A DNA stretch of 19,418 nt from Deltaproteobacteria bacterium (GTDB lineage: Bacteria > UBA10199 > SPLOWO2-01-44-7), in contig JAUYJH010000120.1 in the NCBI GenBank assembly GCA_030688705.1, forward strand, positions 1 to 19,418. The letters run 5' to 3'. The translations under genes and the position numbers were made by a program. Of the stretch, positions 13,437 through 19,418 are shown in pieces; the first letter of the stretch is position 1; each line of letters opens with the position of its first letter. Under the pieces are notes generated by a model. That model worked only from the letters and a program-made list of their open reading frames with translations, did no database searches and was not told where the DNA came from.

Positions 13437-14820
13437 TTCTTAGTTGAGGAAACAGTATGACATCACGTATTGACGGCGCATTGGTGAGCAACATCACAAG
13501 CCGGTCGATGCCGACCCCTTCTCCGGCCGCCGGAGGCATCCCCACTTCCAAGGCACGGATGTAATCTTCGTCAAAATGCATCGCTTCTTCGTTTCCTTTG
13601 TGAAGAGAAGCCACTTGCGCGTGAAACCGTTCCGCCTGATCTTCGGGATCATTCAGTTCATTGAAGCCGTTGGCAATCTCTCTGCCATAAATGAAGAGTT
13701 CAAAACGGTCGGCAAACTTCGGGTCTTTGTCGTTTTTGCGGGCCAACGGCGACACTTCCGTCGGAAACTGGGTCACAAACGTCGGCTGTATCAACTGCGA
13801 TTCGACTTTTTGTTCAAAAACCTCGAGCAGTTTTTCGGGGGGGAGTTTTTTGGGATCCGTTTTCGCGAATTTTTCAACCGCCTCATGCATGGTCAAACGG
13901 ACAAACGGCGCCTTGAAGTGGAGAATTTCGCCCTGATATTCCACTTCTGTTTTTCCGGTGATTTTTTGGGCCAGCGCTTCCAGCAATTCTTCGGTCAATC
14001 GCATCGAGTCTTCATAGGTGGCATAAGCCTGATAAAACTCAAGCATGGTGAATTCGGGATTGTGTTGGGTGGAGATTCCCTCATTTCTGAAATTCCGCCC
14101 GATTTCAAAAACGCGCTCCAAGCCACCCACCACCAGACGCTTAAGATAAAGCTCCGGCGCAATGCGCAGATACAACTGCATGTCTAGCTTGTTGTGATGG
14201 GTGATAAACGGTTTTGCGGCCGCGCCGCCGGGGATCGGGTGCATCATGGGGGTTTCCACCTCCAAAAAATCCCGTTTGGTGAAAAAATCACGCAGAATCT
14301 GCAAAACTTTGGAGCGGACAATAAACGTTTTGCGCGCCTCGGGGTTGACAATCAGATCGACGTAACGCTGGCGATAGCGGGCCTCGATATCCTGAAGCCC
14401 ATGCCATTTTTCCGGCAGGGGTCTCACCGATTTGGCGGCCAGGGCGATCTTTTGCGCTTTAATCGTCAACTCGTTGGTTTTGGTGCGAAAAAGAGTCCCC
14501 TCTGCATAGAGAAAATCGCCCACATCAAGACTCTTAAACAACTCAAACTGTTCATCGCCAACCAGCTGTTTTTCAATATAAATCTGAATTTTTTCGGTAT
14601 AATCGGCCACTTTAACAAATGCCGCTTTTCCAAAAGAACGAAGGAATAAAATGCGCCCGGCCACGCTGAAAGTCTCTTTGGAGTCGACATCATACTTGGA
14701 GAGAATTTCCCCCGCGGTATGGGAAGGCTTTATGTTTTGAGGATAGGGGGCAATTCCTTTTGCGCGCAATTCTTCGGCCTTTTTGCGCCGCTGTTCGATG
14801 TAGATATTTTCGTCGGACAT
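13423..14820 (-). CDS. lysS: lysyl-tRNA synthetase, class II
   Basis: The start at 14820 (MSDENIYIEQRRKKAEELRAKG) gives 465 residues and matches family N-termini. A longer frame to 14907 runs through repeat-derived DNA and is unlikely. The N-terminal OB-fold anticodon-binding domain is about 50-130 (VAGRILFLRSFGKAAFVKVAD, LYAEGTLFRTKTNELTI). The class II core follows. Motif 1 is around TKRDFLEVETPMM (181-193), motif 2 is RVFEIGRNFRNEGISTQHNPEFTMLE (236-261) and motif 3 is GVGIDRLVMLL (435-445); YLRIAPELYLKRL and NGFNELNDPEDQAERF are also typical. It charges tRNA-Lys. The last residues and the stop lie inside the AT-rich repeat, so the natural C-terminus may have been trimmed or replaced. It probably has its own transcript start, since the upstream spacer holds repeat elements. 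Confidence 0.96.
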   Translation of the reverse strand: MSDENIYIEQRRKKAEELRAKGIAPYPQNIKPSHTAGEILSKYDVDSKETFSVAGRILFLRSFGKAAFVKVADYTEKIQIYIEKQLVGDEQFELFKSLDVGDFLYAEGTLFRTKTNELTIKAQKIALAAKSVRPLPEKWHGLQDIEARYRQRYVDLIVNPEARKTFIVRSKVLQILRDFFTKRDFLEVETPMMHPIPGGAAAKPFITHHNKLDMQLYLRIAPELYLKRLVVGGLERVFEIGRNFRNEGISTQHNPEFTMLEFYQAYATYEDSMRLTEELLEALAQKITGKTEVEYQGEILHFKAPFVRLTMHEAVEKFAKTDPKKLPPEKLLEVFEQKVESQLIQPTFVTQFPTEVSPLARKNDKDPKFADRFELFIYGREIANGFNELNDPEDQAERFHAQVASLHKGNEEAMHFDEDYIRALEVGMPPAAGEGVGIDRLVMLLTNAPSIRDVILFPQLRSPKL

Positions 14821-14840
14821 GAAGGGGTATCTGCTACCTG

Positions 14841-14859
14841 TTGACAAATCATTCGTCAA
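14841..14859. promoter_or_regulatory. small inverted repeat upstream of lysS
   Basis: TTGAC and GTCAA are separated by nine bases, 20-40 bases before the lysS start. It could be an operator or part of a promoter: on the minus strand TTGACG lies here, though no convincing -10 follows at the right distance. Only the inverted repeat itself is certain. Confidence 0.3.
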
Positions 14860-14877
14860 GTATCGGTTGTACGCAGG

Positions 14878-14892
14878 AGGTGCCAGGCACCT
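14878..14892. repeat. AGGTGCC-A-GGCACCT palindrome, related to the 54-bp repeats
   Basis: A 15-bp perfect palindrome apart from its centre, flanked on the left by GCAGG. It shares its sequence with the palindrome in both 54-bp direct repeats and, including the GCAGGAGG flank, with the arms of the terminal palindrome at 19342-19418. It lies in the lysS-rpiB spacer immediately before element B. Confidence 0.75.
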
Positions 14893-14899
14893 TATAAAG

Positions 14900-15154
14900 G
14901 AGGCCAAAAGCCACTATACATCGTTCAGTGAAAGCTTCCACTCGCCGGCCTCAAAAAGACGCGACATTTTTTGGGTCGACCCCGCGACAGCGTTTAATGC
15001 GCGACGCGCGAGCGTCGCATCCGAGCTGGCTGAATTCGCTCCTATGTCGGCGATTTTGGTTATGGATCCCGGATGAGAAAATCGCCTTACGCAGGCTTTT
15101 TTCGACCGGCTCGTTCGCGCTTTCACCAAATCGTGTATAGTGGCTTTTGGCCTC
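14900..15154. repeat. structured repeat, copy B (core 14954-15100) with 36-bp inverted ends
   Basis: Terminal arms 14900-14935 and 15119-15154 are inverted copies identical at 30 of 36 positions, beginning GAGGCCAAAAGCCACTATAC. Nested inside is the core shared with copy A, in opposite orientation. Where copy A has four T residues, copy B has 50 bp containing a strong hairpin, ATGCGCGACGC-GCGA-GCGTCGCAT (14997-15020). The arms of A and B differ completely in sequence, yet each pair is self-complementary. With the small inverted repeat and the 14878 palindrome it accounts for the whole 348-bp lysS-rpiB gap (14821-15168). Short open frames crossing it on both strands are by-products. Confidence 0.87.
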
Positions 15155-15168
15155 ATTAATATGAGTTG

Positions 15169-15612
15169 TTACCGGGTTGTTGATTCGATTTTTTGGACGC
15201 GGGCGGCGTGACGCCCGGCTTCGAACGCGGTGTTCAGAAATGTTTCCAGAAGTGATTCAGCCTGGTGCGTGGCGCTGATGCGCCCCCCTAAACAGGCGAT
15301 ATTGGCATCATTATGTTCTCGGCTCAAGCGGGCGTCGTCAAAACTTCGCAGTACCGCCGCGCGCACCCCTTTTACCTTATTGGCCACCATGCACATGCCG
15401 ATGCCGGAGCCGCAGACCAAAACGCCGCGGTCGGCCTTTCCTTCGGCCACAGCCTTGGCCGCTTTGGAGGCAAAATCGGGGTAGTCGCTTCTTTCCTTGG
15501 AAGAGGTGCCGAAATCCAAAACCTCGTGCCCCTTGGATTGAAGATACGATTTGACATGCTCTTTGAGCTCAAAACCGGCGTGATCGGCCGCGATGGCAAT
15601 TTTGAAGGACAT
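15169..15612 (-). CDS. rpiB: ribose 5-phosphate isomerase B
   Basis: This 147-residue RpiB/LacB protein has IAIAADHAGFELKEH (5-19), DYPDFA (43-48), the phosphate loop and nucleophile region GVLVCGSGIGM (63-73, catalytic Cys67), KGVRAAVL and SREHNDANIACLGGR (97-111, His100). The C-terminal FEAGRHAARVQKIE is also typical. It interconverts ribulose 5-phosphate and ribose 5-phosphate in the pentose phosphate pathway. A GGGGAG ribosome binding site lies about six bases before the ATG. It is the last gene of the zapA-to-rpiB run, 12 bp after the YmdB-like gene, and element B follows 14 bp past its stop. Confidence 0.95.
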   Translation of the reverse strand: MSFKIAIAADHAGFELKEHVKSYLQSKGHEVLDFGTSSKERSDYPDFASKAAKAVAEGKADRGVLVCGSGIGMCMVANKVKGVRAAVLRSFDDARLSREHNDANIACLGGRISATHQAESLLETFLNTAFEAGRHAARVQKIESTTR

Positions 15613-15624
15613 GCGTCTCCCCTA

Positions 15625-16419
15625 TCATAAAATTTTTCGAATGCGCAAGACCTGTTTCGCCATGCCGCTCTCTTCATCGATATCAATCAAAAGACCTTCA
15701 AGGCGAATATCATCCTCCGCCACCTTAAATTTTTTGAACTGGCCGTCGCTTAAAAAGCGCTGAACGGCTGTTTCTACATCAAGGCCAATCACCGAATGAT
15801 GCGGGCCGGTCATCCCCAAATCGGTAATATAAGCGGTCCCCCTCGGCAAAATTTCTTCGTCGGCAGTTTGCACATGGGTATGCGTTCCCACAACCGCCGA
15901 GACACGCCCATCCAGATACCACGACAAAACCCTTTTTTCCGCCGTGGCCTCGGCATGAATATCGACCAAAATAATTTTCGGTTTCGGTTTGAGCCCCGCC
16001 AAAAAATCGTCCACCGCGCGTAACGGGGAACGCATCTGCGGCCCTTTTCCTTCCATGAAAACACGGCCCTGAAGATGAATGACACAAACATCAAAACCTT
16101 TTCTGGAGGGGAGAATACAAAAACCGTGACCGGGCCGCCCCTTCTCCACCAAGTTGAGAGGACGCAAAATCGCCTCTTTTTCAAGGTGGGGAAAAATAGA
16201 GGGTTGTTCCCAAACATGATTTCCCGTTGTGATGCAATCAATGGGAAGTTGTAAAATCTCTTCGGCAAGTTTGTCGGTGATCCCTTTGCCGCCGGCCGCG
16301 TTGTCGACGTTGACGAGGACAAAATCGATCATATGCTGTTCAATGAGCCGCGGCAAAAAATGTTGCAGCGCCTTGCGCCCGGGTTCCCCATAAACATCGC
16401 CGATACAGAGAACTTTCAT
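15625..16419 (-). CDS. ymdB: YmdB-like metallophosphoesterase (TIGR00282 family)
   Basis: The 264-residue protein is of normal length and has IGDVYGEPGR (6-15), TTGNHVW (64-70), INLQGR-like IHLQGRVF, DIHAEATAEK (153-162) and VVGTHTHVQTADEEILPRGTAYITDLGMTGP (176 onward). Metal ligands D8, N40, H68, H155, H180 and H182 are in place. The family motif usually written NGENA is NVDNA here (37-41), so the usual glutamate ligand is Asp39 and the preceding Gly is Val. In Bacillus YmdB hydrolyses cyclic nucleotide phosphodiester bonds and affects RNase Y-dependent processes. Here it overlaps the rny stop as ATGA, repeating the known rny-ymdB linkage. Activity is probably kept, as Asp can bind metal. 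Confidence 0.92.
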   Translation of the reverse strand: MKVLCIGDVYGEPGRKALQHFLPRLIEQHMIDFVLVNVDNAAGGKGITDKLAEEILQLPIDCITTGNHVWEQPSIFPHLEKEAILRPLNLVEKGRPGHGFCILPSRKGFDVCVIHLQGRVFMEGKGPQMRSPLRAVDDFLAGLKPKPKIILVDIHAEATAEKRVLSWYLDGRVSAVVGTHTHVQTADEEILPRGTAYITDLGMTGPHHSVIGLDVETAVQRFLSDGQFKKFKVAEDDIRLEGLLIDIDEESGMAKQVLRIRKIL

Positions 16420-17975
16420 TTCGCGTACTCCGTCGCTCTGGTTTCCCGGATGACCGTAACCTTGATTTGTCCGGGGTAGGTCATTTCTTGTTCTATTTTT
16501 TTCGCGATGTCTTTGGAGATGACAAAGGCTTGCGCGTCGGTCACCTCCTGAAAGTTGACCATCACGCGGATCTCGCGCCCCGCCTGCACGGCATAGGCTT
16601 TTTCCACCCCATTGAAAGAGAGGGAAATTTTTTCGAGATCCTCAAGGCGCTTGATATAGCTCTCCAACACTTCGCGGCGGGCGCCGGGCCGGGCGCCGGA
16701 GAGGGCATCGGCCGCGTCCACAAGCGAATCGAGAGCGTAAATCTGCGGGATATCTTCATGATGCGCCCCTACCGCGTGGCAGACCCCTTCATCTTCCTTG
16801 TACTTTTTGCAGAAATCCATGCCGATCAGCGCGTGGGCCCCCTCGACTTCGTGAGAAACCGCTTTGCCGATATCGTGCAGCAGACCTGCCCTGCGAGCTT
16901 TCATTTCGTCAATCCCCAGCTCGGCCGCCATCATGCCGCAGACAAAACCGCATTCAATCGAATGGCGCAAAACATTCTGCGCGTAGCTGTATCGGTACTT
17001 TAAGGCCCCCAGCAGTTTGACGATCTCCGGATGGGCCTTGGGGAGTTTCAATTCCATGAAAGCCTGCTCCCCCGCTTCAATAATCGATTGGTTGATCTCA
17101 TCGGTCACTTTGGCGACCATTTCTTCAATGCGAGAGGGGTGTATTCGGCCATCTTGCAAGAGGCGTTCCATGGTAATCCGGGCAATTTCCCGTCGGACCG
17201 GATTGAAGCCCGAAAGAATCACCGCGTCCGGCGTTTCATCAATCACCACGTCAATGCCGGTGGCCGCCTCAAACGCACGGATGTTTCTCCCCTCACGCCC
17301 GATGATGCGCCCTTTCAGCTCTTCATTGGGGAGCGGCACGGTGCTTAAAGAGCGTTCTGAAACATAATCCGAAGCGAGGCGTTCTATGGTGCTGGCAATG
17401 ATGTATTTCCCCTTTTTATTGGCCTCGGCTTTCGCCTCTTCTTCAATTTTCATCATCAGGGTCGCTGATTCCCGTTTGGCATCTTCCAGCAGAGACTCCT
17501 TGAGCTGTTTTTTGGCGTCTTCCGTGGTGATGGCGGCGGCCCGCTCCAGCGCGCGGCGGGTTTCCAATATCTGTTCCTGATATTGCCTCTCCAGAACCCC
17601 CAGATGTTCTTTTTTGTCGACGATCCCCTTTTCCTGTTTGAAAAGTTCCTCCTCTTTGGTCTCCAAAAGGTTAAACTTTTTTTCCAGATTGTCTTCTTTG
17701 GCCTGAAGGCGTTTTTCCAGATTGTGAATCTCCCGTTGTTTTTCGGAAAACTCCCTTTCAAAATGCGCTTTGGCTTTCAGCTGGGTGTCTTTGGCCTCCA
17801 GCTCCGCTTCTTTTTTGATCGTTTTGGCCCTGTTTTCGGCATCATCCAAAACCGATTTGGCCCTATTTTCCGCCTCGTGCAGTTTTCGTTTGCCCAACAC
17901 AACGCGGGCGTAAAACCCCCCGCCGATTCCCGCCAACAGCCCAACAACCCCGCCGATAATCCATTCCAGTCCCAT
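16416..17975 (-). CDS. rny: ribonuclease Y
   Basis: The 519-residue protein has the canonical RNase Y order. A single N-terminal membrane helix (about 4-27, rich in Gly) is followed by a long Lys/Glu/Ala coiled coil (about 30-190). A KH RNA-binding domain (about 208-275) has GRIIGREGRNIRAFEAATG, and an HD domain has LLHDIGK (366-371, H367/D368) plus GAHHEDIPQ. It is the membrane-anchored endoribonuclease that begins mRNA decay in many bacteria lacking RNase E-based turnover. The ribosome binding site AAGGAGG is the strongest in the window and overlaps the stop codon of the preceding cyclo-ligase gene (TAAGGAGG), 11 bp upstream. Coupling to the YmdB-like gene follows. Confidence 0.97.
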   Translation of the reverse strand: MGLEWIIGGVVGLLAGIGGGFYARVVLGKRKLHEAENRAKSVLDDAENRAKTIKKEAELEAKDTQLKAKAHFEREFSEKQREIHNLEKRLQAKEDNLEKKFNLLETKEEELFKQEKGIVDKKEHLGVLERQYQEQILETRRALERAAAITTEDAKKQLKESLLEDAKRESATLMMKIEEEAKAEANKKGKYIIASTIERLASDYVSERSLSTVPLPNEELKGRIIGREGRNIRAFEAATGIDVVIDETPDAVILSGFNPVRREIARITMERLLQDGRIHPSRIEEMVAKVTDEINQSIIEAGEQAFMELKLPKAHPEIVKLLGALKYRYSYAQNVLRHSIECGFVCGMMAAELGIDEMKARRAGLLHDIGKAVSHEVEGAHALIGMDFCKKYKEDEGVCHAVGAHHEDIPQIYALDSLVDAADALSGARPGARREVLESYIKRLEDLEKISLSFNGVEKAYAVQAGREIRVMVNFQEVTDAQAFVISKDIAKKIEQEMTYPGQIKVTVIRETRATEYAK

Positions 17976-17986
17976 AAATAACCTCC

Positions 17987-18553
17987 TTAAATGATACGGA
18001 TCACTCTCTCTTCGGTGACAACCACATCCATTCGCTGGTCTCTCGGCTGCGAGGGAAGAGTATCCGCAATCTGAAACTCATAGGCAAACGCCACCCGCTT
18101 GCCGTGAAAAGGTTCCAGCAGTTTGTCATAATACCCCTGACCAAAACCCAGGCGGTTTCCCTTAAGATCAAAGGCAACTCCCGGAACGATGATCAGATTC
18201 AAAAAATCAATATTCGCCAAATAATGGGTCCGTTTTTTGGGTTCCAAAATGCCGGCAAACCCGCGCCCCAATTCTTTCAGATTTTTGACCCGATAAAACC
18301 GGATCTCTTTTGTCTTGGAATCCACCGCGGGGTAATAAATTTCTTTTCTTAAGGCGTGCGCCTTTCCGAAGATGCCGGCCGTCTCCGCCTCGTTTTTGAA
18401 GGCGGCATAAAGCCCCACACGCTCCGCCAGATTAAACTCCTCAAGCGAAAGAAAAAGGGACTCTATTTTTTCGGAGGCTTCGCGGACAAAACGAGGGTCC
18501 AGTTGCCTGCGTTGTTCCAGAATGGCTTCGCGCCACCGTTTCTTTGGATCCAT
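17987..18553 (-). CDS. fau: 5-formyltetrahydrofolate cyclo-ligase
   Basis: The 188-residue protein matches the MTHFS/YgfA family. It has an N-terminal helical region with RWREAILEQRRQLDP, VGLYAAFKNEAET (46-58), IIVPGVAFDLKGNRLGFGQGYYDKLLE (121-147, containing the ATP/phosphate loop) and a C-terminal AFAYEFQIADTLPSQPRDQRMDVVVTEERVIRI. It converts 5-formyl-THF to 5,10-methenyl-THF using ATP. The AGGGAT sequence about seven bases upstream is a fair ribosome binding site. The gene directly follows the 6S RNA gene, the same ssrS-fau linkage seen widely in proteobacteria. The symbol is also written ygfA. Confidence 0.94.
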   Translation of the reverse strand: MDPKKRWREAILEQRRQLDPRFVREASEKIESLFLSLEEFNLAERVGLYAAFKNEAETAGIFGKAHALRKEIYYPAVDSKTKEIRFYRVKNLKELGRGFAGILEPKKRTHYLANIDFLNLIIVPGVAFDLKGNRLGFGQGYYDKLLEPFHGKRVAFAYEFQIADTLPSQPRDQRMDVVVTEERVIRII

Positions 18554-18713
18554 AATTATCCCTGAAGAGACGGCGCGTTTTTTAAGGCTTCAAAAGAGGA
18601 TCAAATATCCGATCAAAGGGGTCCGGTTATTCTTTTTTTGCTGCTCGAATCGGTTAAAAACTCTCATAAACTCTGTATCTTGGATTTTGTCTCTTTTCAC
18701 CTTTCAAACGCCG

Positions 18714-18732
18714 CCGTCAAAAAAACTGACGG
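18714..18732 (-). terminator. hairpin/U-tract terminator at the 6S RNA 3' end
   Basis: On the minus strand CCGTCA, a T-rich loop of seven bases, and TGACGG follow the closing stem of the 6S RNA. The run of T residues directly after the CCCGTC arm would end transcription there. Read-through or processing would be needed for fau to be expressed from the zapA promoter, since no separate promoter was identified in the 174 bp before fau. Confidence 0.55.
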
Positions 18733-18930
18733 GTCCCGCGGGTGCCGTGTGACTGGCTATCTTATTTGAACCCCAATTACGAGGTGGGACCCGTTTTGCC
18801 GCGTTTTAAGGCTTCCCGCAAACGGTAACCGTTGCGGGCCTGCACATCACGGCAAGGGACAGCTCCCTAATATTCAAATATCGGTTCTAAGATAATACAA
18901 TCAAGCACGCGCATTACAGGTTGTCCCGTC
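18728..18930 (-). ncRNA. ssrS: 6S RNA
   Basis: The minus-strand sequence folds into a long rod. The ends GACGGG (18930 side) and CCCGTC (18728 side) close it, and TATCTT pairs with AAGATA further in. TTGCCG pairs with CGGCAA, and an apical hairpin has CCCGCAACGG-TTA-CCGTTTGCGGG. The segment GAAGCCTTAAAAC next to the apical stem is the same as in enterobacterial 6S RNA, and GGGTTCAA recurs on the 3' side. The length of about 200 nt and location between zapA and fau agree with known ssrS genes. 6S RNA mimics an open promoter and sequesters the housekeeping sigma RNA polymerase in stationary phase. End positions are approximate; no clear promoter of its own was found. Confidence 0.88.
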
Positions 18931-18973
18931 AAAATCGTTAAAATGGTAAAGCTCCTTTCATATTATTAAAACA

Positions 18974-19252
18974 TCATGACTGCAAATCGATCAACTCAAT
19001 CACATCTTTAATCTTTTTTTCCACCTGCGTGTGTTGCCTTTCTTTGTTCATCCGGTATTTCAGGTACTCATCCGCGATGTTCATGGCCGCGAGAATGGCC
19101 ACATTGAGACTCGCCACCGACTTTGAGTTTTTCACCACTTCATTCATCTTTTGGTCCACAAAGGTGGCAACCTGATTTACATAATCCTCGCTCGAATCAC
19201 TGCGCACGACAAATTTTTGACCCATTACTTTGATTTCTATCTGTTTTTTCAT
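18974..19252 (-). CDS. zapA: cell division protein ZapA
   Basis: The 92-residue protein has the ZapA pattern: MKKQIEIKVMGQKFVVRSDSSEDYVNQVATFVDQKMNEV, then ASLNVAILAAMNIADEYLKYR and a C-terminal coiled coil (about 68-92, ending KKIKDVIELIDLQS). ZapA binds FtsZ and bundles protofilaments at the division site. The gene heads the run zapA-ssrS-fau-rny-ymdB-rpiB. It lies about 24 bases after a predicted transcription start, and its ribosome binding site is weak. Confidence 0.92.
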   Translation of the reverse strand: MKKQIEIKVMGQKFVVRSDSSEDYVNQVATFVDQKMNEVVKNSKSVASLNVAILAAMNIADEYLKYRMNKERQHTQVEKKIKDVIELIDLQS

Positions 19253-19282
19253 ACGTATCTTGCGGGCAACACTTCAAGTATC

Positions 19283-19311
19283 ACTATAAAAATCTCTTGT
19301 ATGGACGTCAA
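19283..19311 (-). promoter_or_regulatory. sigma-70-type promoter of zapA
   Basis: TTGACG (19306-19311) and TATAGT (19283-19288) are exactly 17 bp apart on the minus strand, each one mismatch from consensus. Transcription would begin near 19276. This is the strongest promoter match seen in the window and probably drives zapA and the 6S RNA, and perhaps the genes that follow. Confidence 0.72.
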
Positions 19312-19325
19312 GCGTTAGTTTTGCT

Positions 19326-19348
19326 ACACCCCGCTCCGCTGGGGGTGT
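19326..19348. terminator. GC-rich hairpin upstream of the zapA promoter
   Basis: ACACCCC (19326-19332) and GGGGTGT (19342-19348) are perfect 7-bp inverted repeats around a nine-base loop. Its right arm is also the start of the terminal palindrome. It may terminate transcription arriving from beyond the window on the minus strand, or may simply be part of the repeat. Confidence 0.45.
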
Positions 19349-19418
19349 CATTCGCAGGAGGAGCCAGGCACCTCGTGAAATTCACGAGGTGCCTGGCTCC
19401 TCCTGCGAATGACACCCC
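19342..19418. repeat. 77-bp perfect palindrome at the window end
   Basis: The 38-bp arms 19342-19379 and 19381-19418 are exact inverted copies separated by one A. Each arm contains GAGGAGCCAGGCACCTCGTGAA, a two-base variant of the right half of the 54-bp repeats, plus GCAGGAGG as in the 14878 palindrome. The right arm ends exactly on the last base of the window. It may be a genuine repeat or a fold-back assembly end. Confidence 0.9.

Noticed and set aside
14821..14907. N-terminal extension of lysS
   Set aside because: It reads through repeat-derived sequence and lacks a ribosome binding site; MSDENIY matches the family's usual start region.
14914..15156. Short frames over element B, and one near 7821-8015, that share peptides such as MSAILVMDPG
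   Set aside because: The peptide similarity comes from the shared DNA repeat. The frames run through inverted arms, lack ribosome binding sites and are in different contexts.
15625..17975. Overlapping rny-ymdB pair considered as a possible novel defence module
   Set aside because: This is the common housekeeping linkage and both proteins have intact standard domains.
18931..18973. Tiny frame MKGALPF with AAAGGAG nearby, between zapA and the 6S RNA
   Set aside because: Seven codons with the purine-rich motif inside the frame; no evidence that it is translated.

Overview
The window reads as chromosomal housekeeping DNA from a diderm (Gram-negative) bacterium. BamA, Skp/OmpH and a complete LolC-LolE-LolD set show an outer membrane. 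Bifunctional Rel, RNase Y, a YmdB-type phosphodiesterase, RpiB, YicC, YraN, a CcsA/HemX-like protein and 6S RNA next to zapA and the formyl-THF cyclo-ligase gene suggest an uncultured lineage of the broad deltaproteobacterial grade. That placement is inference; there is no rRNA here. A gene cut at the left edge and a perfect palindrome ending on the last base suggest the window may be a whole metagenomic contig.

Layout: 1-941 holds a truncated ccsA/hemX-like gene and yraN (minus), divergent from rpmB (965-1156, plus). Position 1238-2629 is an unrecognised plus-strand gene with three and a half 66-residue repeats, lying between two 54-bp direct repeats. Everything from 2677 to 19252 is then on the minus strand. 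In transcription order it runs zapA, ssrS (6S RNA), fau/ygfA, rny, ymdB-like, rpiB; then lysS, lolC, lolE, lolD, bamA, skp, a Trm112-FHA fusion, yicC, gmk; and finally rel. Many junctions overlap by 1-11 bp, so these are tight operons. The best promoter in the window (TTGACG-17-TATAGT) lies in front of zapA.

The genes cover envelope biogenesis (lipoprotein release, barrel assembly, periplasmic chaperone), RNA turnover (RNase Y, YicC, YmdB-like), stringent response and guanine nucleotides (Rel, Gmk), translation (LysRS, L28), one-carbon and pentose metabolism, and division (ZapA).

The unusual layer is the density of palindromic and repeated DNA threaded through these genes. It includes a 69-bp palindrome that is exactly 23 in-frame codons inside the BamA signal peptide; a short palindrome in lolE; a 150-bp cloverleaf-like element that supplies the gmk stop codon; an AT-rich inverted repeat that fills the lysS-lolC spacer and supplies the lysS stop; two loci sharing a 97-bp multi-hairpin core but with different, still self-complementary outer arms; the 54-bp direct repeats around the 1.4-kb gene; and the terminal palindrome. 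No CRISPR array, tRNA, rRNA, transposase or phage gene was seen.
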